Source: Lumnitzera littorea
Lineage: Eukaryota; Streptophyta; Magnoliopsida; Myrtales; Combretaceae
Assembly: GCA_024138015.1 (NCBI GenBank)
Contig: JAMXBB010000001.1
Coordinates: forward strand, 132,441,917-132,505,916
Reading direction: 5' to 3'
Length of the DNA: 64,000 bases
Position 1 is the stretch's first letter; each line of letters starts with the position of its first letter. Positions 11,825 through 21,511 of this stretch are shown here, piece after piece. The position numbers and the translations under genes were made by a program. A model generated the notes under the pieces. The model had not been told where the DNA came from. It searched no databases and saw nothing but the letters and a program-made list of their open reading frames with translations.

Positions 11825-14800
11825 TGTCACGCCCCGAAGCGGTAGAGTCGTAACAGCCCCGCCGTGTAAACCATCCTAAGATAGAAGTTGGCCTTACAAC
11901 CGCTATCTTAGACTTGATCTACACAAGGCGTCCACAACTAACCCGCTTTGAAGTAGACAGTTTGTAATTTAAATAAATCATTTACCTATAAAAGTGAGGA
12001 ATTATATATATATACGTTATAATTTAATTATTACAGTTAAAGTTTACAATATTTCTCTATAGTATTTTTCTAAATTATTACATCATTCGAAAATAAAAAA
12101 AAATAATTCTAAAATAAAAACTTAGACCTTAAAAGTATGTGTTTATTCTTTAATATTTTTCCTCACTCCCCAGAATCCAGCAGTTGCTAGCTTCAGAGTA
12201 GTTGTTTGCCGCTTCTTAGCCAGCACTTGCATGACGTCTATAGGGATGTGAGCAACCACAGCTCAGTAAGTTAGGATGAAAGACTTAAAACTATACTATA
12301 TAAACAACAAGGTTTTCAATCACTTATTAGGTGTAATGCATATGCAAACAAATGCCATCGCACGACGTTGTCCGGCCCGTCGTGAGATTAGAGAAATTGC
12401 GCTCGCTCTAATCCGGGTTGAGGAGTTGCCGTTAATGCAACAACTCACGACCAAACCCAGGCTTGTGTAATGGAGACCTTGCTCCTCCCGCGACTACCTT
12501 CGAACCACTGCCTTCACCCTCGCCGCGACCTCCTCTCCTGTTACTTAGTTCGACTGAGGATGAAGAAAGGACCATTTTGCAATCCTGCGCTATCCCTTCC
12601 GAAGGGGTCGGTATTTGGCCGGAGAGTCCTAAGTTCCCCTAACGGGTTGCCATGCATGTCCGATTATGATTACTGGTCGGATATTTGATTAAGTCCAGTT
12701 TAGGGTGATCAATCATTTCATACAAATCATACAATATATGCTAGAACAACAAATAGAATCATAGCATCACCCATAATCAAGCACATGCACACATTCAACT
12801 ATCTAACAAGCACAATCAAGCATAATCTTAAGCCTCCAAAATACAGCATCGTATCAATCCCAACTTACCTCGACTCCTCGCTCACTCACTTGAGGTCCGA
12901 TTTGCTCAGGCCATCGCCGATCATCCCTATAATACAAACGTGGTTTCAGTTTTTCATATAACTATTATAGGTTCGTTTTATCCTATAACGCTTATTGTTA
13001 TGTTTTCTTTAGGGTTTAAGATACCTAATTATCTAGGTCTTAAGTCTTTTACAATTATTCTAGGTTTGGGTTTGGGTTCGGGTTCGGGTTTCGCATCGAT
13101 TTCTAAATTAGGTTTTTAGTTAGATTTCTAAGTAATGTTTTAGATTCCAACCCTAGAAATCCGTTTCAACCTATAATGTGAAATTAATCACATTATTTCC
13201 CGATCTCCTAAATACCATCATTTCCTCTAATTAGTATTTTATTCCATCTGGTATACTTAAATCCTTATTTGTGTACCGAATTTACTCCTAATGTGAGAAA
13301 TTTTTACATTTTTCATATAATTATATAAATTCAAGTTTCCCCTCAAATTTATTGTATATTTTTATTATTATCATAATATCAGTTTTTATTCTAATATTTT
13401 CTATTTAGTATATTTCCAAAAATTACATATTATGCATTATTGCCTATTATGTACATAATGCACTTCTAATATTTCTATCACTTTAATTACTATCCCTAAA
13501 CATCAATTATCATTTCAAAATGTCTAAATTCATCCTATATCAGATTTTACTCATATTTTCCTTAATTTACAAAATTAACTTAAAGTTAACTATTTTTCCC
13601 TATTAATCATTTACTACATATTTAACTTAATAATTACATCTAACACCCTAATTGCTACAAGTATCATACTCCATCAGATTTCCACATCCTAAAACATATA
13701 CTTATTCACTAAATCAGTAATTAACCATTTAATTACCTAATTATCCCTAAATTACTCATTTTATGCCTCATTTTAGGGCCTAAAAATTATCTAAAAATTT
13801 CGAAAATTAATTTTTGAAAAAGGGCTTCATAGCACTGTTCTATATCATCTAACTAATCTACACAAAAATTTTGGACTTGAAACTACACTCCTAAGGTCAT
13901 TTATTTCTAAACCGAAATGTGCTCGGTTTTGTACAATTTCTTAAGGACCATATATTACGGGGCATGTTTTCATCAAAATAATATTTTTCCTACAAACTAC
14001 ATACAAAAATATCCCATAATAACAAAATTCATAATTTTCTAATAATATTTACTATTTTTACAAAATTACACAAGAATCGGGCTGGAAATTGGACTCACCG
14101 GTTTGGGTGGCTCCAGCCACTGCCACCACCACAACCGTGTGGTGGTGGTGGCCATCCACTCCCAGCTGCTCGTCTGATGTGGGTTCCCTTTGAAAGCCCT
14201 AATTGCACAGTTTTTTCTAAACCGAATTTTTCTCTCAATTTTTGTCTCTCTCTATTTTTCTCACTTTCAAAACTACCCAAATGAGCTCTGTGATTTTTCT
14301 TGCTATTTATAGAAATTTTCTGTAATTAATATGCATTAATTTGGACAAGACAAGTGTCTTATCCCTAAATTTTTGGCTTTTATGTTGTTCTAATTTAATT
14401 GGTTGATTTTTCTTTTTCAGATTCTGACTTGCCATGACCAACTTTGCATCATTCTACACCCTTATGATTTTTTTCTGATTTTTCCACAATTATTTTATAA
14501 TTTTCTTTAATTATTTGCTTAGTTTTTGGCCAATGTAGGTAATTTTGCGTATTTTTATCTACACGTAAATACATGTGGCGTACACGTGAACATTCCTAAT
14601 TATTATTTTGGTCATTCTAAAATTTTTAGTATACATGTAATCTATCTCTAGTAATTTATTAGTTATTATATTACATTTTTCTCCTTTTCGGTAATTAGCA
14701 ATTATTATACTTAAAATATGAAAATTTTATAGTCTCTTATTTTATTACTTATTTTCTTAAATTTAAGTTTACGGGGTCATTTTTACTAATATTCTTCTCA

Positions 14801-14903
14801 ATAGTTTATAATTTAGGTTTGATCGGATCTTTTAACCGATCGCTGTAAACCTTGAGTTCTAAATTCAATTCTACGGTTACTTGGTTTAACTTTGGAGCTT
14901 ACA
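11825..14903 (-). mobile_element. Repeat copy B: ~3-kb solo-LTR-like element
   Basis: This 3079-bp unit starts TGTCACGCCCCGAAGC and ends GAGCTTACA on the + strand, flanked by perfect GGAGC duplications (11820-11824 and 14904-14908). It lies between the PR-RT linker and the RT of the host element and has the same orientation as copy A. It contains no recognisable protein domain. Confidence 0.87.
14303..14312 (-). promoter_or_regulatory. TATA-like box of repeat copy B
   Basis: CTATAAATAG on the - strand, followed downstream by AGCAAGAAAAA as in the other copies. Confidence 0.6.
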
Positions 14904-14908
14904 GGAGC

Positions 14909-15560
14909 AACCCCGTGGGTAACTATTTTAGGAACAGATCGGCATACTGATCTAACAACTCTTTGATTTCTTGGGATAGTTCACCCCGCTCCTTCATCTT
15001 TAATAGGTGCTTAACCAACATAAGGGTCGGCCTATCAGCGTTGACGGCCTCTCGAAGCTTGGCTCTACTCATCATCAGAGTCTTTTTCGATCCATGAGCA
15101 AGTTTTGTTTGTAATTTATTAACTTCTATTGGTGGCATCGTGTTCAGTGTAATCTTCCGGCCATCCTTTTCGAACACATATGTGTTCTTATATCCGTCAG
15201 GGATAACTCTCCTGTCAAATAACCATGGTTAGCTAAGTAATATGTATAAGGCACACATGAGCAGCACATCACAGAGAATTTCGTTGGAGTAGTTTCCAAT
15301 TATGATCGGCAGCAGTACTTTTCGAGTGATATGTAGTGCTTCCTTATCGTTCAACCAATGCAACTTATACGACTTCGGGTGTACAATGGCTAGCAACTTC
15401 AACTGTATGACCATTTTGGTTGATGCCACATTAGTGCAACTTTCACTATCCACAATTAATGCTCACACTTGGTCATTTGCCTTACAGGTGATATGAAACA
15501 AGTTATTCTTTTGCTCCTCCTCTCATGAGGGTTCCAAGTTTAAGGCACGTTAGACAACCA
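14909..15560 (-). pseudogene. Protease and PR-RT linker of the - strand element
   Basis: The open - strand frame 15453-15229 gives 'DSESCTNVASTKMVIQLKLL', then 'HPKSYKLHWLND', then 'GNYSNEILCDV'. This is the retropepsin of a plant Ty3/gypsy element, with the active-site D-S/T-G altered to DSE. The open frame 15177-14923 (84 residues) is the acidic/basic linker that precedes RT and is cut at the copy B insertion. A stop between the two frames breaks the polyprotein. Confidence 0.75.
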
Positions 15561-16780
15561 AGACTAACTAATCCAAGTCTTTGGTAAACATGTCCTTCTC
15601 AATCGGTTCTTTTTTGGCATTTTCTTTTTCGATAGTGATCTCCTCTTCCTCCTCGGGTTCCTCATCTGTACTCTCAACCTCCAGCTTCGTGACGTCTCTC
15701 TTAATTACCATAGTTCTTTGTTTGGGCACTGAGTGGTCAAATGTCCAAACCTTTGGCACTTAAAGCACTTAATTTGGCTCGTCTTCCTACCTGATCTTTG
15801 CCTCTTCTCATAAGTTTGAGTCGGTACGTTACCGTCGTGTCAGCCTTTCTACTTGACTCGAACATCTACCTTTCTGATCGGCTTAGTACTTGACTACGCT
15901 TGGTGACTTCTCTGTCTGGGTTGGCTAGTCGACATTCTAGTTAGTACTCGGCTTCTTCTCTACCTCTATATTCATTGGGCTATTCTAATGGCTTCATTCA
16001 TTGTAGTGAATCGTTAGAGCTCCATAATATCTCGAATATCATCTCTCAATCCCGTGATGAACCTAGAGATTGTTTGCACTGTAGGCTCCTCTACTTCACA
16101 TCAGATCATGAGCATTTGGAATTCCTGAAGATACTAGTCAATTGTTTGGCTTCCTTACTTCAGCTCTTAAAGCCAATTGAAAGTATTCTGTAAGTAAGTT
16201 TCCAGCACAAATCTATTTCTCAGTATTCTTTTTTTTTTTTTTTTAGGCTAAGTATTAATCTTTCGGTAGCCTTCTCACCTCTTCATTGTCTGAAAATTAT
16301 TTCACCGTATGGCGGTGTATCTAGAGAACTCAACAGTAACAGTTCTTACCTTCTCATAATTCTCATATTGATAATAGTAAAAAACATGCTCCACCTTCTC
16401 TCTCCACTCTAGATATTCATTAGGATTTTCAGATCCATTAAAGCTTGGAATCCGAAGCTTCACATGGTTAGATTCTTTAGGGGCTCTAGCTTACTCTTCA
16501 TCAAAATACTCTTCCTCATCTTCTTCATCCAATTCTCTTAAGTCTATCCTTTGTCTTACTCGTCCACCTACTCTTCCACCTTGAACTGGTCGAGCTGAGT
16601 TTTGACCTCTAGTAAGTCAAGTAGCTTATGGGGTGTTTGGCGTGGCTTTGACCGATCGATAAGCTAACACATGAATAGCTCGAGTCAAATCTACTGAGAG
16701 GTTAGCCATCTCATCAAGTCTTTTATCAGTGCTCCTAGGGATTTCATGAGACTGTCGTCTATGGTGGACAACTTCACTAT
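15561..16780 (-). pseudogene. Gag of the - strand Ty3/gypsy element
   Basis: From about 16780 down on the - strand the translation includes 'HVKLRIPSFNGSENPNEYLE', 'KVEHVFYYYQYENYEKV', 'LRDDIRDIMEL' and a complete CCHC zinc knuckle, CFKCQRFGHLTTQC (about 15770-15729). Immediately after the knuckle the frame shifts; the acidic linker (STDEEPEEEEEITIEKEN) continues in another frame (15759-15568). These are the capsid and nucleocapsid parts of a plant Ty3 gag. A 16-17-base T run near 16229-16245 and several stops mark decay. Confidence 0.75.
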
Positions 16781-16791
16781 TGTCGTACCAA

Positions 16792-17726
16792 TGTTTACAC
16801 TTTGGTCAGTTACTGGATGGGTCTAAACTTGCTGAAAGCTTAAAAAGAAAGGGGGAGTGGGTTAAAGGACAAATACGAACAAAAAAAGTAAGCAAAAACT
16901 CACGAACAGCTCCAGAGGATATGGCGCACCAATGGAACTTTTGAGGACTCACGGTATAATTCGATATGATGTACAAATCAATCCAATAAGAGTACTTACC
17001 ACCTAATCTGCTGAGAGTAAACGAATAATGTTTATGTAAGGAAGGGAAATACTCAAGTGTATTAATAGTGATTAGTCTGTCTGCAGCTACAAATACAAGG
17101 GTATTTATACCTATAAGTTAGGGCAACTTGCTCAAAAGAGACAAGATAAAATGGACATTTGCTAAGAAAGTAATATATAAGATACAAAAGGATAAAAAAA
17201 CAGTATTTATACTTATAAGTTAGGGCTACTTGCCCAAAATGGACAAGATAAATTGAGCATTTCTTAATGAAGTAATATATAAGATACAAAAGGATAAAAA
17301 TGAATATTCAAGAAAAATAATTATTAGTGTAACAGATTCTACACATAATTCTGTACATGTGGTGATATTGTATTGATAATGACGTTGGAAGATACGGACA
17401 AAAGAGTATGGTTAGCTTGCTTATCCGAGCAGTAGTGGTTTAGTTAATTCGGAGTCTTTCTCTCAGCATCTCGACAAGGGTAATGCTGAGTAAGTAATTG
17501 ACCAAGCATGAATGAGAATGAAGATTGGCTGTTGTCTCGGTTTTCCGCTTTTCAACACACTATCTACGAGAAATAGGCAGTCGTTAGGCTTGGCATGCAA
17601 CATGGGTCAGCAAAGAGGTGCTCGACTTTAGCAGAAGTTAGTTAGAGTAAGAGGATTCGTTTTGCTAATCCTTCTAGTCCTTGAGCTCGACTACGAGTCA
17701 ATGGTTCATTAGTTTAATTCCCATCA
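16792..17726 (-). repeat. 5' LTR of the - strand Ty3/gypsy element
   Basis: About 935 bp, starting TGATGGGAATTAAAC on the - strand at 17726 and ending near 16792, next to a TTGGTACGAC sequence that may be a decayed primer site. It is longer than its partner LTR because it carries a 102-bp tandem duplication (17102-17305) and a segment missing from the partner. Confidence 0.8.
17102..17305. repeat. 102-bp tandem duplication inside the LTR
   Basis: Two adjacent units start at TATTTATAC (17102 and 17204), each running through TATAAGTTAGGG, GACAAGATAAA and TAATATATAAGATACAAAAGG. The other LTR of the same element has a single unit, so the duplication arose after insertion or the partner lost a unit. 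Confidence 0.85.
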
Positions 17727-18650
17727 TAAGTCCATCAGCATATTCTTGGTATAGCATTTTCAAGATGTTCTTAATAGGGGGCATTGTTGTGTTGCTTAAG
17801 ACCTTATTAGCTTGTAAAGGAGGTAGCTTGAAAATGATGAAGAGGATATGGGAGAGGATTTCACGTAGGTTAAGCCCGATTTTATTTGGTGCATGAGAGC
17901 ACTCTACATAGTCTCATATATAGAAGTAAGAATGATATATAGACCATACACTTGGATTAAGATTAGTTTGTACATCCTTGGCCATAGTTGTAGGCTCAAC
18001 AACTGTAACATTCAAGGAAGAGGAGTAGATAGTGTAAGGGTGCTCTGCACTTGTTGATTTTTTTTTTTTGTTTTTATATAGTCTTACTATAAGTCATTTA
18101 CACTATCAAAAGCTTAATAAAGTATGAATCAAATTTCTTGTATAATTTCTTAAATTGTTGTTGTAATTCCCAATTCTCTATTTTTTTTTTTAGTAATTAA
18201 TTTTAGTTCACTCTTTAAAGTATATGTGTTTATGTTGTTCTAATTGAAAAGTTTCAATATCATGCAGTAATGTAAATTAAATATGAATTGATGGAAGTGT
18301 ATAAATAAGATAAATATAAATTACAAAGTGTTATTTTGGTCTAAATTTTGTTTTGAATAGGTGGTGTTGTTTTTCTTAGTTTTATGCCTTTAGAATTTAC
18401 AACTAGGTTAGTGAAATTAAAATTTTAAGTACAATTTACAATTTCAAACTTTTTGGGTATTCACTTGGAAGAAATGATTATTCCATTCCTCCTTATTCTT
18501 TAGCACTCTTTATTACATCATTCTTTTTATTTTTAAGTCTCTTAATCATAATTCCTTTAAAATCCCAATTCCGAAAAATCATAAATAGGGATTCCTTATC
18601 TTTACCTAAGAATGGCAATTCAAAGCTTATATCTTTTTTTTCCAAAATGA
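17727..18650. other. Unassigned intergenic segment
   Basis: Just outside the - strand element, about 17740-17900 contains a short open stretch on + (…MFLIGGIVVLLKTLLACKGG…) that I do not recognise and that lacks a convincing start. The rest is AT-rich. It may be part of an older insertion, but nothing firm can be said. Confidence 0.4.
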
Positions 18651-18654
18651 CCTT

Positions 18655-19046
18655 ACATCGTCTCTCTCTTTCACTCACTCTCTCTTTCTCCCCCTGTGTC
18701 ATCTTCTCATTCGATTGAAGTCTCTCCTCTCCATCCTTATAGTTATTCTCTCTCCATCAAGGTTTCTTTGTCCCCTCTCTCTTTCTCTCTTTCACTCTTT
18801 GTCTTCTCTTTCCTTCATCCTTTGTTATTTTTCATCTTCTCATTCGACCCTCTCTCTCTTTCACTTATTCGATCTATGTCATCTAGGCTACTATCTCTCT
18901 CTTTGTCATTTTCTCATTTGGTCTTCCTTTCTCTATCATCTTCTCATTGGTCCTTTCTCTCTTTCACTCTCTTTCTTTGTCATCGAAGTCTGCTTCTCTC
19001 TCTATCGAACATCTCTATCCCCTCTCTCTTTCATTCTTCATCGTAG
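18655..19046. repeat. CT-rich polypyrimidine tract
   Basis: About 390 bases of the + strand are mostly C and T, with repeated TCTCTCTTTC-type words and interspersed TCATTTT blocks. Long open frames through it encode only Ser/Leu/Phe-rich low-complexity sequence and overlap each other, so they are not genes. Confidence 0.8.
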
Positions 19047-19419
19047 TGAATTCTATTCGATCAATGGTAACCTTTGCTTAATGAATTAGCCAACAAGTGA
19101 AACTTTCAATTTGATTAGGCTGCTGCTCTAATTTTTCATCTTTTAGTTTGATTAGGGTTTTTGTTTGGATTTTTTAATTTTGTTAGGTTTCTATTCTAAT
19201 TCAAAGGTTAGGGTTTTTCAATTTTGATTTGGATACATGAGTTAGGGTTTCCATTTGGGTATATGAGTTAAGGATATTTTGGTCTTTTTAGTTACTATTC
19301 AAACTCCATTCTCCCATCTACTCTTTCAATTGAATTGTTAGCTAACCAATATAACAATTATTCACCAGTTATCAATGTTATATTACATTCCCTTAGAATT
19401 TTTATTCCATTGAAATTAG

Positions 19420-20060
19420 GGTTGTTTATAGTTTGGGTTCGGTTCATAGGTTAAATCGAACTATATTTAAAACTGTTTAGTCCAAATTCTTAATAAACTG
19501 AATTGCTTTTAATAGTTCAATGTTTTAAATCGAATCGCTTCAATTATGGTTCGATTAGATTCAGTTCGAACTATTTTTAAAAATATTTCTTTATATTGAT
19601 AATATAAATAGTTATCAAAACTTTTAATCAAATATTAATATTTAAAATGATGAACATCTACAAGAGTTAAATTCACATAATATTATGTCACAGTAATATT
19701 GCATCTTATAAAATATGAAAATTTGTTTGAGAAATGAAAAATAATAGTGAAAGAGAAGGAGTAGAAAGTAAAAGTTGTGTGTGAGAAAAGAAACCATAAA
19801 ATAAAATGTAAATAAAGTTAAAATGAAATGTTAATATAGTTTAAATATAAAAAATATCATTTATTTTTTATTTTTAAATAAGAAACTGTTTAATTTGGAT
19901 TTAATTGGTTGGGTTCGATTCAATCTGCTAAATTGAACTATGAATTATTTAAATTTCATTTGAAACGAACTGAAATATAAAAGAATGGTATTTTATAGTC
20001 CAGTCTAATTTGGATAGGGTTTTTGGTTCAGTTTGATCAATAAGTCTAATGTAAATAACC
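19420..20060. mobile_element. Candidate MITE-like element with short terminal inverted repeats
   Basis: The ends read GGTTGTTTAT (19420-19429) and GTAAATAACC (20051-20060), inverted repeats of about 10 bp with two mismatches. The interior has repeated 'ggttcggttc / gattcagttcg' words on both sides and no ORF. I could not find a clear target-site duplication, so the element call is tentative. Confidence 0.3.
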
Positions 20061-20341
20061 AAGAACGGAGTAGAGCTGAATAGGCGATTCATTTACTCGT
20101 AGTTGAAGATTTTACCTCGTAATTTCAGATTTGTGCACAACGTATTTATTGTTATTATTGTTGTTGTTGTTGTTGTTCATTTTCCTCTCAAGTCAATCTA
20201 ACTCTGTAGCAATTTGCCGGCAAAAGCGGAATGCCTCGTCCTTTCAGGTCCATCCAGGCGATGTCAACCTAAGCGGCAGGGCGAGGGGCAGACAGGCAAG
20301 GCACCTTATCAAATCACCACAATCCGATACCTTCTTCTTCC
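20061..20341 (+). promoter_or_regulatory. Leader/proximal promoter region of the carrier gene
   Basis: The stretch directly upstream of the carrier ATG contains a (TTG)n microsatellite (about 20152-20177), then more GC-balanced sequence likely to be 5' UTR. An open frame through the microsatellite begins at a TTG, not an ATG, and runs out of phase into the carrier gene; I regard it as non-coding. No unambiguous TATA box could be fixed. Confidence 0.45.
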
Positions 20342-21511
20342 ATGGATACCACACTCTCTACATCCGTTGCTGCTCTCCCTCCTTTAAACCCTAACTATTC
20401 TTCCTCTCTTCACTCTCATGATTTCATTACTAACTTCACTAACCTCAATTCCCTCTTATATACCAAACAAACCCCAACCCCAAATCCCAAACCCAAGCCC
20501 AAGACTCCATTCAATTTTTCTTCCACCACAATCTCACTCCAAACCCCAATTCCTAAAAGTTCCACCGATCATGTCAAAACCCTAATGAAGAACCTCTCCG
20601 TCCTCGAGCGAGCCCTTATTGGTGCCGCTGGTGGTGGCATAGCCGGTGCATTCACTTACGTCTGTCTCCATCCTCTTGACACCATCAAGACCAAGCTCCA
20701 AACAAAGGGTGCTTCCAAAATCTACCGCAATACCTTCGATGCCATTGTTAAGACATTTCAGGAAAAGGGTGTACTAGGATTCTATAGTGGTGTGTCTGCT
20801 GTTATTGTCGGGTCAACAGCTTCCTCTGCTGTGTATTTCGGCACATGCGAGTTCGGTAAGTCGATTCTTTCCAAGTTTGAGAATTATCCACGTGTTTTAA
20901 TTCCTCCAACTGCTGGTGCAATGGGTAATATTGTCTCTTCGGCTATCATGGTCCCTAAGGAGTTGATTACGCAGCAAATGCAGGCCGGTGCGAAAGGAAG
21001 GTCTTGGGAGGTTTTATTGAGGATTTTGGAGAAAGATGGTATTTTGGGCCTTTATGCTGGCTATTCCGCCACTTTGCTTAGGAATTTGCCTGCTGGGGTT
21101 TTGAGTTATTCGTCTTTTGAGTATTTAAAAGCTGCGGTTTTGAGTAGGACTAAGCAGAGTCATCTAGAGCCCCTCCAGAGTATGTCCTGTGGAGCTTTGG
21201 CAGGTGCTATATCCGCATCGTTGACAACTCCTTTGGATGTCATCAAGACTCGTTTGATGACTCAGCTTCATGGTGAGGCTATGAATAAGGTCTCTGCAGC
21301 TATGTATGGTGGGGTGCGGGACACCGTGAGGCAGATTTTGAAGGAAGAGGGGCTCGTGGGGTTTACTCGAGGAATAGGGCCTCGGGTTGTTCATAGTGCT
21401 TGCTTTTCTGCAATTGGTTACTTTGCATTTGAGACAGCACGGCTTACCATTTTGCATCAGTATTTGAAACGTAGAGAGGCAAGCGAACTTGGTGCTGAGG
21501 CTCCTTCATGA
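20342..21511 (+). CDS. MFL1: Mitoferrin-like carrier, chloroplast-targeted (mitochondrial carrier family)
   Basis: A 389-residue protein in one exon. Residues 1 to about 80 are Ser/Thr/Pro-rich and poor in acidic residues, as expected of a chloroplast transit peptide, with a Pro/Lys run (PNPKPKPKTP) near 47-56. Residues ~88-375 hold three carrier repeats. Repeat signatures are HPLDTIKTK (110-118), VPKELITQQ (204-212) and TPLDVIKTR (296-304), each followed by the usual loop (GFYSG, GLYAG, GFTRG). These fit the mitochondrial carrier fold of six membrane helices. The closest family I recall is Arabidopsis MITOFERRIN-LIKE 1 (At5g42130), a chloroplast envelope protein linked to iron uptake; the substrate here is inferred. 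The ATG at 20342 is the first in frame and gives the transit peptide. A lectin receptor kinase gene lies 6.1 kb downstream on the same strand. A related S-adenosylmethionine carrier is the main alternative, but the N-terminus and signatures favour MFL1. Confidence 0.92.
   Translation: MDTTLSTSVAALPPLNPNYSSSLHSHDFITNFTNLNSLLYTKQTPTPNPKPKPKTPFNFSSTTISLQTPIPKSSTDHVKTLMKNLSVLERALIGAAGGGIAGAFTYVCLHPLDTIKTKLQTKGASKIYRNTFDAIVKTFQEKGVLGFYSGVSAVIVGSTASSAVYFGTCEFGKSILSKFENYPRVLIPPTAGAMGNIVSSAIMVPKELITQQMQAGAKGRSWEVLLRILEKDGILGLYAGYSATLLRNLPAGVLSYSSFEYLKAAVLSRTKQSHLEPLQSMSCGALAGAISASLTTPLDVIKTRLMTQLHGEAMNKVSAAMYGGVRDTVRQILKEEGLVGFTRGIGPRVVHSACFSAIGYFAFETARLTILHQYLKRREASELGAEAPS

Larger units (their letters stand above)
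5558..17726 (-). mobile_element. Ty3/gypsy retrotransposon on the - strand with two nested repeats
   Basis: Read on the - strand, the order is: LTR (17726-16792), gag with CCHC knuckle, protease, RT, RNase H, integrase, purine tract, LTR (6226-5558). Two unrelated ~3-kb repeats (A at 7736-10739, B at 11825-14903) sit inside pol; removing them restores colinearity of the protein domains. Flanks TAAGA (5553-5557) and TAAGT (17727-17731) may be the original target-site duplication with one mismatch. Coding regions carry many stops and at least one frameshift, and the RT catalytic box is mutated. The family is Ty3/gypsy; a CRM- or Reina-like chromovirus is possible, but I do not assign a clade. 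Confidence 0.85.

Noticed and set aside
18696..19089. Two overlapping Ser/Leu/Phe-rich open frames
   Set aside because: They are translations of a CT-rich tract in two frames; low complexity, no family.
20131..20394. 87-residue open frame upstream of and overlapping the carrier gene
   Set aside because: It begins with TTG, is mostly a (TTG)n microsatellite encoding poly-Leu, and runs out of phase into the true gene.
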